This document shows, piece by piece, positions 7,925 through 14,678 of a stretch of DNA of 22,242 nucleotides. The stretch lies in NCBI GenBank assembly GCA_041663565.1, contig JBAYMJ010000020.1, forward strand, positions 1 to 22,242, given 5' to 3'. Position numbers and translations under genes: made by a program. The notes below the pieces were generated by a model. The model had not been told where the DNA came from and made no database searches. It saw only the letters and a program-made list of their open reading frames with translations. The DNA comes from CAINOH01 sp041663565. Lineage in GTDB: Archaea; Micrarchaeota; Micrarchaeia; Norongarragalinales; CAINOH01. Position 1 is the first letter of the stretch. Each line of letters opens with the position of its first letter.

Positions 7925-8020
7925 CCGCCCGGGCGCACGGCTTTGGAAAGCCGCTGCGGCAGGGCCTAAAAAACTGAAGGGCATAAACGTAGGAAATAAA
8001 AGCAAAAAGGCAGTTCAACC

Positions 8021-8028
8021 GTATAAAC
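8021..8028 (+). promoter_or_regulatory. TATA box for the glutaredoxin gene
   Basis: GTATAAAC is centred 29 nt before the ATG at 8054, again predicting a leaderless or nearly leaderless transcript. Confidence 0.55.
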
Positions 8029-8053
8029 ACGAAAGGAACTTGGGTGATTTTTC

Positions 8054-8296
8054 ATGGCAACCGAACACAAGGTAACAGTATACTCCACGAAGACGTGCCA
8101 ATACTGCCACATGGTCAAGGACTGGCTCAAGAAGAAGGGCATCCCCTACAAGGAAATCGACGTGGGGTCCGACCAGAAGGCCGCGATGGAAATGGTGGAG
8201 AAGAGCGGCCAGATGGGCGTGCCCGTAATCGACTTCGACGGCAAGATAATAGTGGGCTTCGACCAGCGCGCGCTGCTTGCGGCAATAGGCGCCTGA
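8054..8296 (+). CDS. Glutaredoxin-like thiol-disulphide oxidoreductase
   Basis: 80 aa, the size of a minimal NrdH/glutaredoxin fold. The active site is C15-Q-Y-C18 (TCQYCHMVK) after the first strand VTVYST. The cis-Pro motif GVPVIDFDGKIIVGFD near residues 55-70 and the final helix ALLAAIGA complete the fold. It should reduce protein disulphides in the cytoplasm, possibly fed by a thioredoxin reductase; no reductase or ribonucleotide reductase lies in the window. The CxYC site and the ending VGFD are typical of small stand-alone archaeal and bacterial glutaredoxin-family proteins. It converges on the Orc1/Cdc6 gene with a 4-bp gap and sits on its own promoter. Confidence 0.88.
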   Translation: MATEHKVTVYSTKTCQYCHMVKDWLKKKGIPYKEIDVGSDQKAAMEMVEKSGQMGVPVIDFDGKIIVGFDQRALLAAIGA

Positions 8297-8300
8297 GCGT

Positions 8301-9377
8301 TCAGGCTACCTTTACTAGCCGGGTCTTCCCGCGGCCGCTTTCCGACTGCGACTCGCGCACGGAAACCAGTTTTCTTTTCTCAAGCGAGTTGACGTAGTTC
8401 CGGATTTGCCGCTCGCTCTCGCCGTTTCGCGCCATGTACTTTTCGTAAAGCTCGCCGGAGGTCATCTCGCCGTGCCTTGCAAGTATGTCAAGCACTATGC
8501 GCTCCGGCTCGGAAACTCCCGAGAGGCGCTGCTCCTTCTTCCAATCACCCGAATCGGAATATGATGCGCGGACGTCGGACTCCTCAATCCTTTTTGCCCC
8601 GCGCTTTTCGGCATTGCGCCCCGCCTTCCAGAGTGCCTCGAGAGCTACGCGCGCGTCGCCTCCTGCCTTTGCGCCGAAGGCGGCGCACAGCCCGAGGATG
8701 TCCTCGCTTGCCGCGCCCGGAAGGAACCCGTCCTTTGCGCGAGCTGCAAGGATGTCCTTCAGCTGGGATGGGAGGTACTTCTTGAACTCGACTTTCTCAA
8801 GACGAAGGGAACTGCGTATGCGGCTGTCAAGGCCAGCGGCAAGGTCGGGCACGTTTGACACTAAAATCAGGCCGAAAGAGGCGCCGTGGTTTTCCGCAGC
8901 GCGCGAAAGCTCGTAAAGCACAGCAGCGGAGTCGCCGGTTGCAACTCGGTCGGCCTCGTCAAGGACAACTATGCAGGCCTTGCGGTCGTACTTGAGCCGC
9001 TGCACGATTCGTGAGAACAGCTCGTCGGCGCCTATGCCGCGCTTCGGGAGCGCCTCGCCTATCTGGTCGGCAATGGAGGAATACACCGCCTGGCGAGAGT
9101 ACGTCTCCCAGCAGTTTATGTAGGCGGTAACCGCCTTTTCGGTGAACTCGGAAAGTTCGGTTAGGACAAGGCGCGACGAGGTGGTCTTGCCGGTGCCCGT
9201 AGGCCCATAGACGAATACGTTCTGCGGCGGCTGGCCGCGCGCAACGCCCTGCACGCACCGCGCAATCGCCTGCACCTGCTCGTCCCGGAACATCAATTGC
9301 GGCGGCTGGTATTCTGGAAGGAGCACGCGCTCGTCGCGGAACACGCCCGACTGCAGGCTGTCGAAAATCCCGGCCAT
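8301..9377 (-). CDS. cdc6: Orc1/Cdc6 replication initiator (AAA+ ATPase)
   Basis: 358 aa. Archaeal origin-binding initiator and MCM loader. Walker A is GPTGTGKTT (58-66), Walker B is IVVLDEAD (136-143), sensor 1 is near LVSN (172-175), an arginine-finger region is at DSRIRSSL (184-191) and sensor 2 is GGDARVAL (239-246). The C-terminal winged helix for DNA binding covers about 285-358. The ATG at 9377 is preferred over an upstream TTG because the minus-strand box TTTTTTAT (9403-9410) lies 30 nt away and predicts a leaderless mRNA. Start to stop is intact and of normal length. No array of origin-recognition-box repeats is visible in the short flanks, so an origin next to this gene is not supported. 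The upstream neighbour (9432) is on the same strand. Confidence 0.92.
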   Translation of the reverse strand: MAGIFDSLQSGVFRDERVLLPEYQPPQLMFRDEQVQAIARCVQGVARGQPPQNVFVYGPTGTGKTTSSRLVLTELSEFTEKAVTAYINCWETYSRQAVYSSIADQIGEALPKRGIGADELFSRIVQRLKYDRKACIVVLDEADRVATGDSAAVLYELSRAAENHGASFGLILVSNVPDLAAGLDSRIRSSLRLEKVEFKKYLPSQLKDILAARAKDGFLPGAASEDILGLCAAFGAKAGGDARVALEALWKAGRNAEKRGAKRIEESDVRASYSDSGDWKKEQRLSGVSEPERIVLDILARHGEMTSGELYEKYMARNGESERQIRNYVNSLEKRKLVSVRESQSESGRGKTRLVKVA

Positions 9378-9400
9378 AGAACAGAATATGTGGGGACGCA

Positions 9401-9411
9401 GGATAAAAAAA
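9401..9411 (-). promoter_or_regulatory. TATA box for orc1/cdc6
   Basis: The minus strand reads TTTTTTATCC, centred about 30 nt from the ATG at 9377. It lies entirely within the 54-bp gap after the upstream gene, so orc1/cdc6 can be transcribed independently. Confidence 0.5.
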
Positions 9412-9431
9412 CGACCAGTGAAAAGCAAGTT

Positions 9432-10145
9432 TCAGCCCGCGCTGTCGTCGTACTCGTTGTAGTCCTCGCGGTTGAACTCGTAACTTATGCGGGTCGCCTT
9501 CTTCCCGTCGCCCGTGACGAAGCCCGATATTAGCTCCTGCTTGGCCTTCGCCGCGTCCTCGCCGAACAGGTTGGTGTTGTTGCACGCATCCAAAAGAAAA
9601 TACCCATCCTCCTGCGAGCCGAAGGTGACTACCGGGTGGGTCGAGCCGTCCTCCAGAAGGAGCACGCTGACCATCGCGGTCTTGCACCCGAGCGAGGAAA
9701 GAAGAGAGCACAACAGGAGGCAGCGGTCGAAGGCGTCGGCGATGCCCAGCGACTCCATCTCCGCATAGGAAAGCCAGAACGAGATGGACAGTTCGGAGTG
9801 CGTCTTGCCAAGCGACTGCACCCGCAGGAACGCGGCCTTCGCGGCATCGTCGAAGTCGGTCTCCGGGTTGTACTCAAGCTCGCGGCTCTCGACAACCGTC
9901 CCGCCAGCTGCAGCGGTCTTTGCGGCGACTATTGAAGCGACGATTTCGGAACGCAGCTTCTGCACTGTGGGCTCTTTCGGGTCTATCGCGGCCTTGAGGA
10001 CCGGGACGTTCTTCTGCTCGCCCTCGTTTATGTAGTCGCGGTAGCGCTCTATGACCGTGCGGTAAAAAGTTGCGCGCGCCTTCCAGACCGGCCAGTCGGC
10101 CCCTGCTGGGGCGGCGTCCTTCGTTGGCTCCCCGTCCGCGTCCAT
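9432..10145 (-). CDS. Transglutaminase-like (papain-fold) cytoplasmic protein
   Basis: 237 aa; no specific family recognised. Residues 135-190 look like a transglutaminase core: Cys in FDRCLLLCSLLSSLGC (C142, alternatively C146), His in THPVVTF (H170) and Asp in YFLLDACNN (D186). The spacing of about 28 and 16 residues is typical of the Cys-His-Asp triad. An N-terminal helical region (about 20-130) precedes it. No signal peptide or membrane helix is seen, unlike many archaeal transglutaminase-like proteins. The ATG at 10145 is supported by an upstream GAGAGGT ribosome-binding element (10150-10156) and a TATA-like box at 10179-10189. Target and reaction (protease, amidase or crosslinker) are unknown. 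It lies upstream of orc1/cdc6, with 54 bp between. Confidence 0.6.
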   Translation of the reverse strand: MDADGEPTKDAAPAGADWPVWKARATFYRTVIERYRDYINEGEQKNVPVLKAAIDPKEPTVQKLRSEIVASIVAAKTAAAGGTVVESRELEYNPETDFDDAAKAAFLRVQSLGKTHSELSISFWLSYAEMESLGIADAFDRCLLLCSLLSSLGCKTAMVSVLLLEDGSTHPVVTFGSQEDGYFLLDACNNTNLFGEDAAKAKQELISGFVTGDGKKATRISYEFNREDYNEYDDSAG

Positions 10146-10149
10146 TACG

Positions 10150-10156
10150 ACCTCTC
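10150..10156 (-). promoter_or_regulatory. Shine-Dalgarno element fixing the start of the transglutaminase-like gene
   Basis: The minus strand reads GAGAGGT, four bases before the ATG at 10145. It is one of the few clear ribosome-binding sites in a window where most first genes look leaderless, and it supports this ATG over the long upstream in-frame extension. Confidence 0.5.
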
Positions 10157-10178
10157 GTCTAGCGATATTACGCCTTCC

Positions 10179-10189
10179 AAAATAAAAAG
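10179..10189 (-). promoter_or_regulatory. TATA box for the transglutaminase-like gene
   Basis: The minus strand reads CTTTTTATTTT, centred about 39 nt upstream of the ATG, leaving a leader of about 12 nt that contains the Shine-Dalgarno element. Confidence 0.45.
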
Positions 10190-10257
10190 GGCAGTCGCGC
10201 CTAATATACTCCGGGAAATGCCCGCAAAAAACGGCATTTTCAAAGAAGCGATACTTG

Positions 10258-11568
10258 ATGAACGTCACGTTTTTCGGCGCAGCACGCGAAGTCGGAAGGA
10301 GCGCCATACTGCTTGAAGGAAGCGAAAAAATCCTGCTTGACTGCGGAATCAAGCCCGCAAAGGAACCGGAATACCCGCTTTTGGACGCAAAGACCATAAG
10401 GTCGCTGGACCGCGTGGTGCTCTCGCACGCGCACCTTGACCACTCGGGCTACATACCCGGGCTTTATTCGCACGGCTACAAGGGCCAGGTGGAAATCACG
10501 AAGCCGACCCGCGACCTTATCCAACTCCTTCTTGCGGACTTTCTGCGGCTGAACAAGGAAAACCCGGCGTACGCGCAGGCCGACGTAGACCGGCTGCTCA
10601 AGAGCACCTCAATCCACGAGTTCGACGACCCGTTCAAGACCAAGTCGGCAACGTTGCGTTTCCGCACAGCAGGGCACATACTCGGCGCGGCCATGACCGA
10701 AGTGCATTCCGGCGGCCGCAAGATACTCTACACGGGCGACATCGACATCCGCGAGTCGCGGCTCTTGGACGGCGCTGCAACCAACCTCGAGGCGGACACG
10801 CTCATAATCGAAAGCACGTACGGCTCGAAAGCAGACAAGCACCCGTCGCTGAAGAACACCGGCAAGAACTTCATAGACTCGGTGAACAGGACGCTCAAGC
10901 AGGGCGGCAAGGTCATCATACCCACGTTTGCAATCGGAAGGGGACAGGAAATACTCTTCACCCTGGAATCCTACCTGCGTTCCGGGGGTTTGGAACGCGT
11001 GCCCATTTACCTTGACGGCATGGTCACCCGCGCCTTGCGCATCTATCGGCACAACGCAATCTACCTCAAGAAGGAAATCCAGAGGCGAATCCTCACAAGC
11101 GAGGACGACCCGTTCAAGAGCGAGTTCTACTTCATCCCCCAAAGAAAGGACCGGGCTGACGTGTTCGAGCACGACCGCGCAATCATACTCGCAACCAGCG
11201 GGATGCTCAACGGCGGGCCGGTGATGAGCTATCTGGACAAGCTTGGAGGCGACGAACACAACAAGCTTTTGCTGGTGGGCTTCCAGGCAGCCGGCACGCA
11301 GGGGCGCGAGCTGTTGGAAGGCCGCGGTTACGTCGAGCACGAGGGAAGGCGAATTGACGTGAACTGCGAAATCGAGCAGGCGCCGTTCTCGGGCCACTCC
11401 GACCACGCCGAACTGCTTTCCTTTGCAAAGTCGGTCAAGGGGCTCAATAGCGTGTACGTGGTGCACGGCGAGGGCTCCAAGTCCTACGAGCTTGCCGAGG
11501 CAATCGAGGCCAGCTGCAAGGGAGTGCAGGCCATTGTGCCCGAGCTTGGCGAGACGGTAAGGATCTGA
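10258..11568 (+). CDS. aCPSF2-type beta-CASP metallo-beta-lactamase ribonuclease
   Basis: 436 aa. Predicted zinc-dependent RNase for RNA 3'-end processing or 5'-3' decay. The opening NVTFFGAAREVGRS is typical of the aCPSF2 branch. HAHLDHSG (57-64) is the metal-binding motif, followed by TAGHILGA and YTGDID for the remaining metallo-beta-lactamase ligands. The beta-CASP insert and RMMBL part are seen as IIESTYG, GGKVIIPTFAIGRGQE, ATSGMLNGGP, FSGHSDHAEL and VVHGE. It lacks the N-terminal KH domains of aCPSF1 and the GGVGEIGMN-type start of archaeal RNase J, which favours aCPSF2. The start is taken as the ATG at 10258 rather than the adjacent TTG at 10255. It is divergent from the transglutaminase-like gene, and T-rich DNA plus two hairpins follow the stop. 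Confidence 0.88.
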   Translation: MNVTFFGAAREVGRSAILLEGSEKILLDCGIKPAKEPEYPLLDAKTIRSLDRVVLSHAHLDHSGYIPGLYSHGYKGQVEITKPTRDLIQLLLADFLRLNKENPAYAQADVDRLLKSTSIHEFDDPFKTKSATLRFRTAGHILGAAMTEVHSGGRKILYTGDIDIRESRLLDGAATNLEADTLIIESTYGSKADKHPSLKNTGKNFIDSVNRTLKQGGKVIIPTFAIGRGQEILFTLESYLRSGGLERVPIYLDGMVTRALRIYRHNAIYLKKEIQRRILTSEDDPFKSEFYFIPQRKDRADVFEHDRAIILATSGMLNGGPVMSYLDKLGGDEHNKLLLVGFQAAGTQGRELLEGRGYVEHEGRRIDVNCEIEQAPFSGHSDHAELLSFAKSVKGLNSVYVVHGEGSKSYELAEAIEASCKGVQAIVPELGETVRI

Positions 11569-11601
11569 CTTTGTTGCTTTCCTGGCCTAATCTTTTGTCT
11601 T
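11569..11601 (+). terminator. T-rich stretch after the beta-CASP nuclease gene
   Basis: Several short T-tracts (CTTTGTTGCTTTCC and CTTTTGTCTT) directly follow the stop codon, as expected for archaeal oligo-T termination. The twin hairpin begins where they end. Confidence 0.4.
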
Positions 11602-11694
11602 ATAGCGAACCGGGAAAGTAATCCGAAAGACTTCCCGGTTACGCTATTAGCAAAACGTGGGATGGTGTCGGAAAACTTTCACGTTTTGCTATAA
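11600..11694. repeat. Twin-hairpin element framed by a 7-bp inverted repeat
   Basis: Outer ends TTATAGC (11600-11606) and GCTATAA (11688-11694) are perfect inverted repeats. Inside, hairpin 1 (11602-11647) pairs ATAGCG with CGCTAT and AACCGGGAA with TTCCCGGTT, with two single-base bulges. Hairpin 2 (11648-11691) is a perfect 12-bp stem, TAGCAAAACGTG with CACGTTTTGCTA, and a 20-nt loop. It fills most of the gap between two convergent genes. It could be a bidirectional terminator, a small structured RNA or a short mobile-element remnant. No second copy was noticed in the window. Confidence 0.6.
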
Positions 11695-11696
11695 AA

Positions 11697-12443
11697 TCAG
11701 GGAAAAATCCCGGCCAGTTTTTCGTAGTCTGCAAGGAACGCGTGCATGCCGAGCTTGCGCGCCGGCTCCAAGTCATGGGCCTCGGAGTCGCCAATCATCA
11801 CGCAGTCCTGCGGCCGCACCTTGAGATGCTTGCACGCAAGCGTGTAGTAGGAAGAGTGCGGCTTCATCCGCTTGGTTTCGGTTGTGGTCACTATTGCGTC
11901 AAAGAAGTCCATCAGCCCCGCTGCCTCGAGCTTCTCAAGGGCCCACTCGCGCTCGGCGCACGTCACCACTGCAAGCTTGACTGAATAACCCTTCTGCAGC
12001 TTTTCGATGAACCTCCGCGCTGCCGGGTAGGGCGCGATTTTTGAAAGCATCAGTTCGCGGAATTTCCTTTCAGCGGCAACCGCCACCTGCGGCCGAATCC
12101 CGAACTTTTTTGCAATCAAGCCGTAGGAATAGGTGCGGAAGCGCTTCTCCGGGTCGTCAAGGGATCTGAGCTTTCCTATGGTGTCGTAGAACGCAAGAAG
12201 CACCTGCTTGTGGTCCGCGCCCTCGTCCTCGAAGAGCTTGAGCGCCTCGTAATCGCATTCCTTCGCTATGTCGCGGATTGGAAAGAGCGTGTTGTCCGCG
12301 TCGAAAAGCACGGCCTTGATTTTTTTCGGGTCAAAAACAACTTCTTTTTTGGCGGCAACTGCTGCAGAGGGGATTGCTTTCGCTTTTGCCGAAACGGCCT
12401 TGCTTGCAACAACCCTTCTTTGCTTATTCAACTTTCTCGCCAT
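11697..12443 (-). CDS. HAD superfamily (subfamily IA-like) phosphatase
   Basis: 248 aa. Haloacid-dehalogenase fold hydrolase, probably a cytoplasmic small-molecule phosphatase. Motif I is LFDADNTLF (nucleophile D48, acid/base D50), motif II is VVTCAE (T161), motif III is Lys in KRMKP (K194) and motif IV is MIGDSEAHD (D219, D224). An alpha-helical cap lies between motifs I and II. The first 36 residues form a Lys/Ala-rich basic extension absent from typical family members. It is the last gene of the glmS operon: its ATG lies 20 bp inside the end of the glmU-like gene, so it is co-transcribed. It could dephosphorylate an amino-sugar phosphate or another sugar phosphate, but the substrate is not evident. 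It is not a phosphoglucosamine mutase. Confidence 0.8.
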   Translation of the reverse strand: MARKLNKQRRVVASKAVSAKAKAIPSAAVAAKKEVVFDPKKIKAVLFDADNTLFPIRDIAKECDYEALKLFEDEGADHKQVLLAFYDTIGKLRSLDDPEKRFRTYSYGLIAKKFGIRPQVAVAAERKFRELMLSKIAPYPAARRFIEKLQKGYSVKLAVVTCAEREWALEKLEAAGLMDFFDAIVTTTETKRMKPHSSYYTLACKHLKVRPQDCVMIGDSEAHDLEPARKLGMHAFLADYEKLAGIFP

Positions 12444-13647
12444 CCTTCACGTCGTGGTACGCCACTTTGTTCGGCATCACGCCGGCTCCCGGCCCGAGCT
12501 TTGAGCCGGGCATCACGCTTGCGTTCACGCCAAGCCAGGCGCCCTCGCCCATTATGGTGCCGAAGAAGTCCAGGCCCGTGTCCTTCTTCCCGTTCTTGGA
12601 GTCGCTTTTCACGTTCTCCTTGTCAAAGCGCCTGTTTGCGGTGACGCTGAACGCCGCGAGCCTGCAGTTGCGGTCGATTACGGAGTCCTCGACGGAGCAG
12701 TGGTGCGTGTGAACCGCCTCGAGCACGAGCGAGTTCTTGACCTCGGTGCAGTATCCTGCGACGGAGCGCGTCTCCAGGCAGGAATAGTTGCGCACAAGCG
12801 CGCCCGTCCCGACAACCACATCGGGCCCTATGTATGCCGGGCCTTTGATTACCGCGTTCTCCATTATCTTCGCGCCCTTTGAAACGTACACGCGGCCGCG
12901 GATTATCGCGCTTTCGTCGACTTCCGCGCCTGCGGCAATGACCGGCTTGTCCGGGAGCATGCGCTCCATTATGAAGTTCTTGAGCGAAAGGAGGTGCCAG
13001 GGGTACTTGAGGGTCGGCTGGTAGCCTTCGACTTTGGCACACAGCACCTTGCCTTCTGACACAAGCATCGCAAGGGCCTTCTCGAAAGAATAATGGTCCA
13101 CGGGCGCTTTCCTCAGCACCGAGACGAACTTTTGCGAGAGCAGGTAGGTGCTCACTATGCGCAACCCCGCGTGGGACTCCTTGGGCTTCTCCTCTATTGC
13201 TGTCACTTTGCCCGCGTCCCCGACGCGCACCTCGCCGTACTCGGAAACGTCAGGCACCTGCCTGCAGCAGATTGCTGCGTCGCACGCTCCGAGCGCCTTG
13301 AGCGCGGCGTAGTTTTCGCCCGCGTTCACCGCGTGGCCGCTCGCAACCACGAAGGGGCCCGAAAGCTTGTCTGCAATCCTGAGTATCTCCGAACCCATGC
13401 CATCCTGCGAGCCGGACTCGACCACTTCGACCTTCACGCCGGGAACCGAGAGCGCGGCTTTCCTTGCGCCGTCTGCATCGCGGCCAGCTACCACTATGAC
13501 CTGCTCGTTGATGCCGCTTGCTGCAATGCTCTCCATAGTGTGCGCAAGCAGTGTCTTGCCGCAGACTTCGTAGAGCGCCTTGTGCTTTTTGCTTGCCAGT
13601 GGCCACATGCGCGAGCTTGCGCCTGCCGCGAGGATTACCGCCTTCAT
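12424..13647 (-). CDS. GlmU-like sugar-phosphate nucleotidyltransferase / left-handed beta-helix acyltransferase
   Basis: 407 aa with two domains. The N-terminal nucleotidyltransferase domain (1-230) opens with VILAAGASSRMWPL, keeps Lys at KHKALYEV and has QDGMGSE (81-87) for base/sugar binding. The C-terminal hexapeptide left-handed beta-helix (about 235-395) carries acetyltransferase features HTHHC (313-317) and TANRRFD (336-342), as in archaeal GlmU-like bifunctional enzymes that make UDP-GlcNAc from GlcN-1-P. Odd point: the usual GD metal motif reads SGH (H105), and the WDLL motif at the end of the domain reads YPWHLL (H218). Both expected metal-binding Asp positions therefore look replaced by His, so transferase activity is uncertain. 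The ATG overlaps the yvcK-like stop by 4 nt (ATGA), indicating coupled translation. Confidence 0.82.
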   Translation of the reverse strand: MKAVILAAGASSRMWPLASKKHKALYEVCGKTLLAHTMESIAASGINEQVIVVAGRDADGARKAALSVPGVKVEVVESGSQDGMGSEILRIADKLSGPFVVASGHAVNAGENYAALKALGACDAAICCRQVPDVSEYGEVRVGDAGKVTAIEEKPKESHAGLRIVSTYLLSQKFVSVLRKAPVDHYSFEKALAMLVSEGKVLCAKVEGYQPTLKYPWHLLSLKNFIMERMLPDKPVIAAGAEVDESAIIRGRVYVSKGAKIMENAVIKGPAYIGPDVVVGTGALVRNYSCLETRSVAGYCTEVKNSLVLEAVHTHHCSVEDSVIDRNCRLAAFSVTANRRFDKENVKSDSKNGKKDTGLDFFGTIMGEGAWLGVNASVMPGSKLGPGAGVMPNKVAYHDVKDGEKVE

Positions 13648-14678
13648 CTTGGACCCACCAGGGACATTACTGTTGAAGCGATTTTATTTGCGTCGTGCCG
13701 GGCCATCCCGTTGACGTTGGAGAGCAGGTCGCAGGAGATTAACTCGTAGCCTGCAAAGTCCGGGGCTTTTGCGGCCACCTGCGAAGCGCCTTCCCTCGCG
13801 TACTTTGCCTGCGTGTCCTTTGAGAATGCGGTCGAATTCACGATTACCGCATCCATTTTGCATCCCGCGTACTTTTCGATCTCAGTAACGAAGTCGCGGC
13901 CGGAAAAGCCGTCGGTCTCGCCGTGCTTTGTCGCAAGCGGGAGCACGAACACCTTGCGGGCCCTGCTTGAGCAGATTGCCTTTGTCATCCCTGAAACAAG
14001 GAGGTTGGGAATGATGCTGGTGTAAAGGTCTCCCGGGCCGATGACGATGAGGTCGGAGTCCCGCACCGCCGCAATCGCCTTAGGCGAAGCTTTTGCCTCT
14101 GGCCGCAAGAAGACGCGCCTGATTTTTGGCCGCTTGCCGCTTGGGATGTCGATGTTGGTCTCGCCTTCGACTATGCTGCCGTCCGCAAGCTCGGCGCAAA
14201 GCTCGGCCTTGTCAAGGGTGACTGGGATTACATTGCCCGTGATGTCAAGCATCCTGCCCGCCTCGTCGATTGCCTTCTCGAAATCGCCCGTTGTCTTTTC
14301 AAGCGCGGTCAAAAAGAGGTTCCCGAAGTTGTGGCCCGAAAGCGAGGAGCCGTCCCCGAAGCGGTAGTTGAACAGGTCAAGCATCAGCTTGGGGGAATTG
14401 GAAAGGGCAACGAGGCACTGCCGCACGTCGCCCGGCGGGAGCACGCCCAGCTCGGTGCGAAGCCTGCCCGAGCTTCCACCCGAGTCGGTCATCGTCACTA
14501 TCGCGTTAATCTTGACTGGCTGCTTCTTCAAGCCCTCAAGGAGCGTGAAGCGTCCGCTGCCGCCGCCTAGGACGGTGACTATTGGAAGCCCCCGCTTGCT
14601 TGGCGGCTTGCCTTGTTTTGCCCCTGCATTTGGTTTGCTGCCGATTGCAACTGCTTTCGTTCCTGCCATAAAAACCAT
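13644..14678 (-). CDS. YvcK/GlmR-like UDP-GlcNAc-binding regulator (CofD-fold family)
   Basis: 344 aa. Rossmann-like protein of the CofD/YvcK superfamily. Motifs fit YvcK rather than the F420 enzyme CofD: VLGGGSGRFTLLEGLKK (36-52), TDSGGSSGRLR (64-74), LPPGDVRQCL, GHNFGNLFL, ITGNVIPV, GPGDLYTSIIPNLL and VNSTAFSKDT. In Firmicutes the homologue binds UDP-GlcNAc and stimulates GlmS; an accessory uridylyltransferase activity has also been reported. Residues 1-32 are a low-complexity extension. The ATG at 14678 shares its A with the glmS TGA (TGATG), and GGTGA lies just upstream, so translation is coupled. A second ATG at 14669 is possible. Position directly after glmS suggests that it senses the pathway end product and tunes GlmS. 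Confidence 0.85.
   Translation of the reverse strand: MVFMAGTKAVAIGSKPNAGAKQGKPPSKRGLPIVTVLGGGSGRFTLLEGLKKQPVKINAIVTMTDSGGSSGRLRTELGVLPPGDVRQCLVALSNSPKLMLDLFNYRFGDGSSLSGHNFGNLFLTALEKTTGDFEKAIDEAGRMLDITGNVIPVTLDKAELCAELADGSIVEGETNIDIPSGKRPKIRRVFLRPEAKASPKAIAAVRDSDLIVIGPGDLYTSIIPNLLVSGMTKAICSSRARKVFVLPLATKHGETDGFSGRDFVTEIEKYAGCKMDAVIVNSTAFSKDTQAKYAREGASQVAAKAPDFAGYELISCDLLSNVNGMARHDANKIASTVMSLVGPR

Noticed and set aside
7925..8020. A small gene or RNA in the gap between the GTPase and glutaredoxin genes
   Set aside because: No open frame with a start signal and no stable fold beyond a few GC pairs. It appears to be a spacer with the glutaredoxin promoter at its end.
9378..9431. Possible replication origin next to orc1/cdc6; CCAGTGAAAA at 9414-9423 partly resembles a mini-ORB
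   Set aside because: It is a single imperfect match, with no inverted pair, no G-string and no AT-rich unwinding region in a 54-bp gap that mainly holds the promoter.
10609..11466. Long minus-strand open frame antisense to the beta-CASP nuclease gene
   Set aside because: It has no recognisable motif, while the plus frame has the full metallo-beta-lactamase/beta-CASP motif set.
12210..12712. Overlapping plus-strand frames antisense to the HAD gene and the end of the glmU-like gene
   Set aside because: They are compositional shadows. Both minus-strand genes have complete motif sets and overlap in operon style.
13644..14678. CofD (2-phospho-L-lactate transferase for coenzyme F420) as the identity of the CofD-fold gene
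   Set aside because: GGGSGRFTLLEGLKK, DSGGSSGRLR and LPPGDVRQCL match the YvcK branch, and the setting in an amino-sugar operon has no F420 genes.
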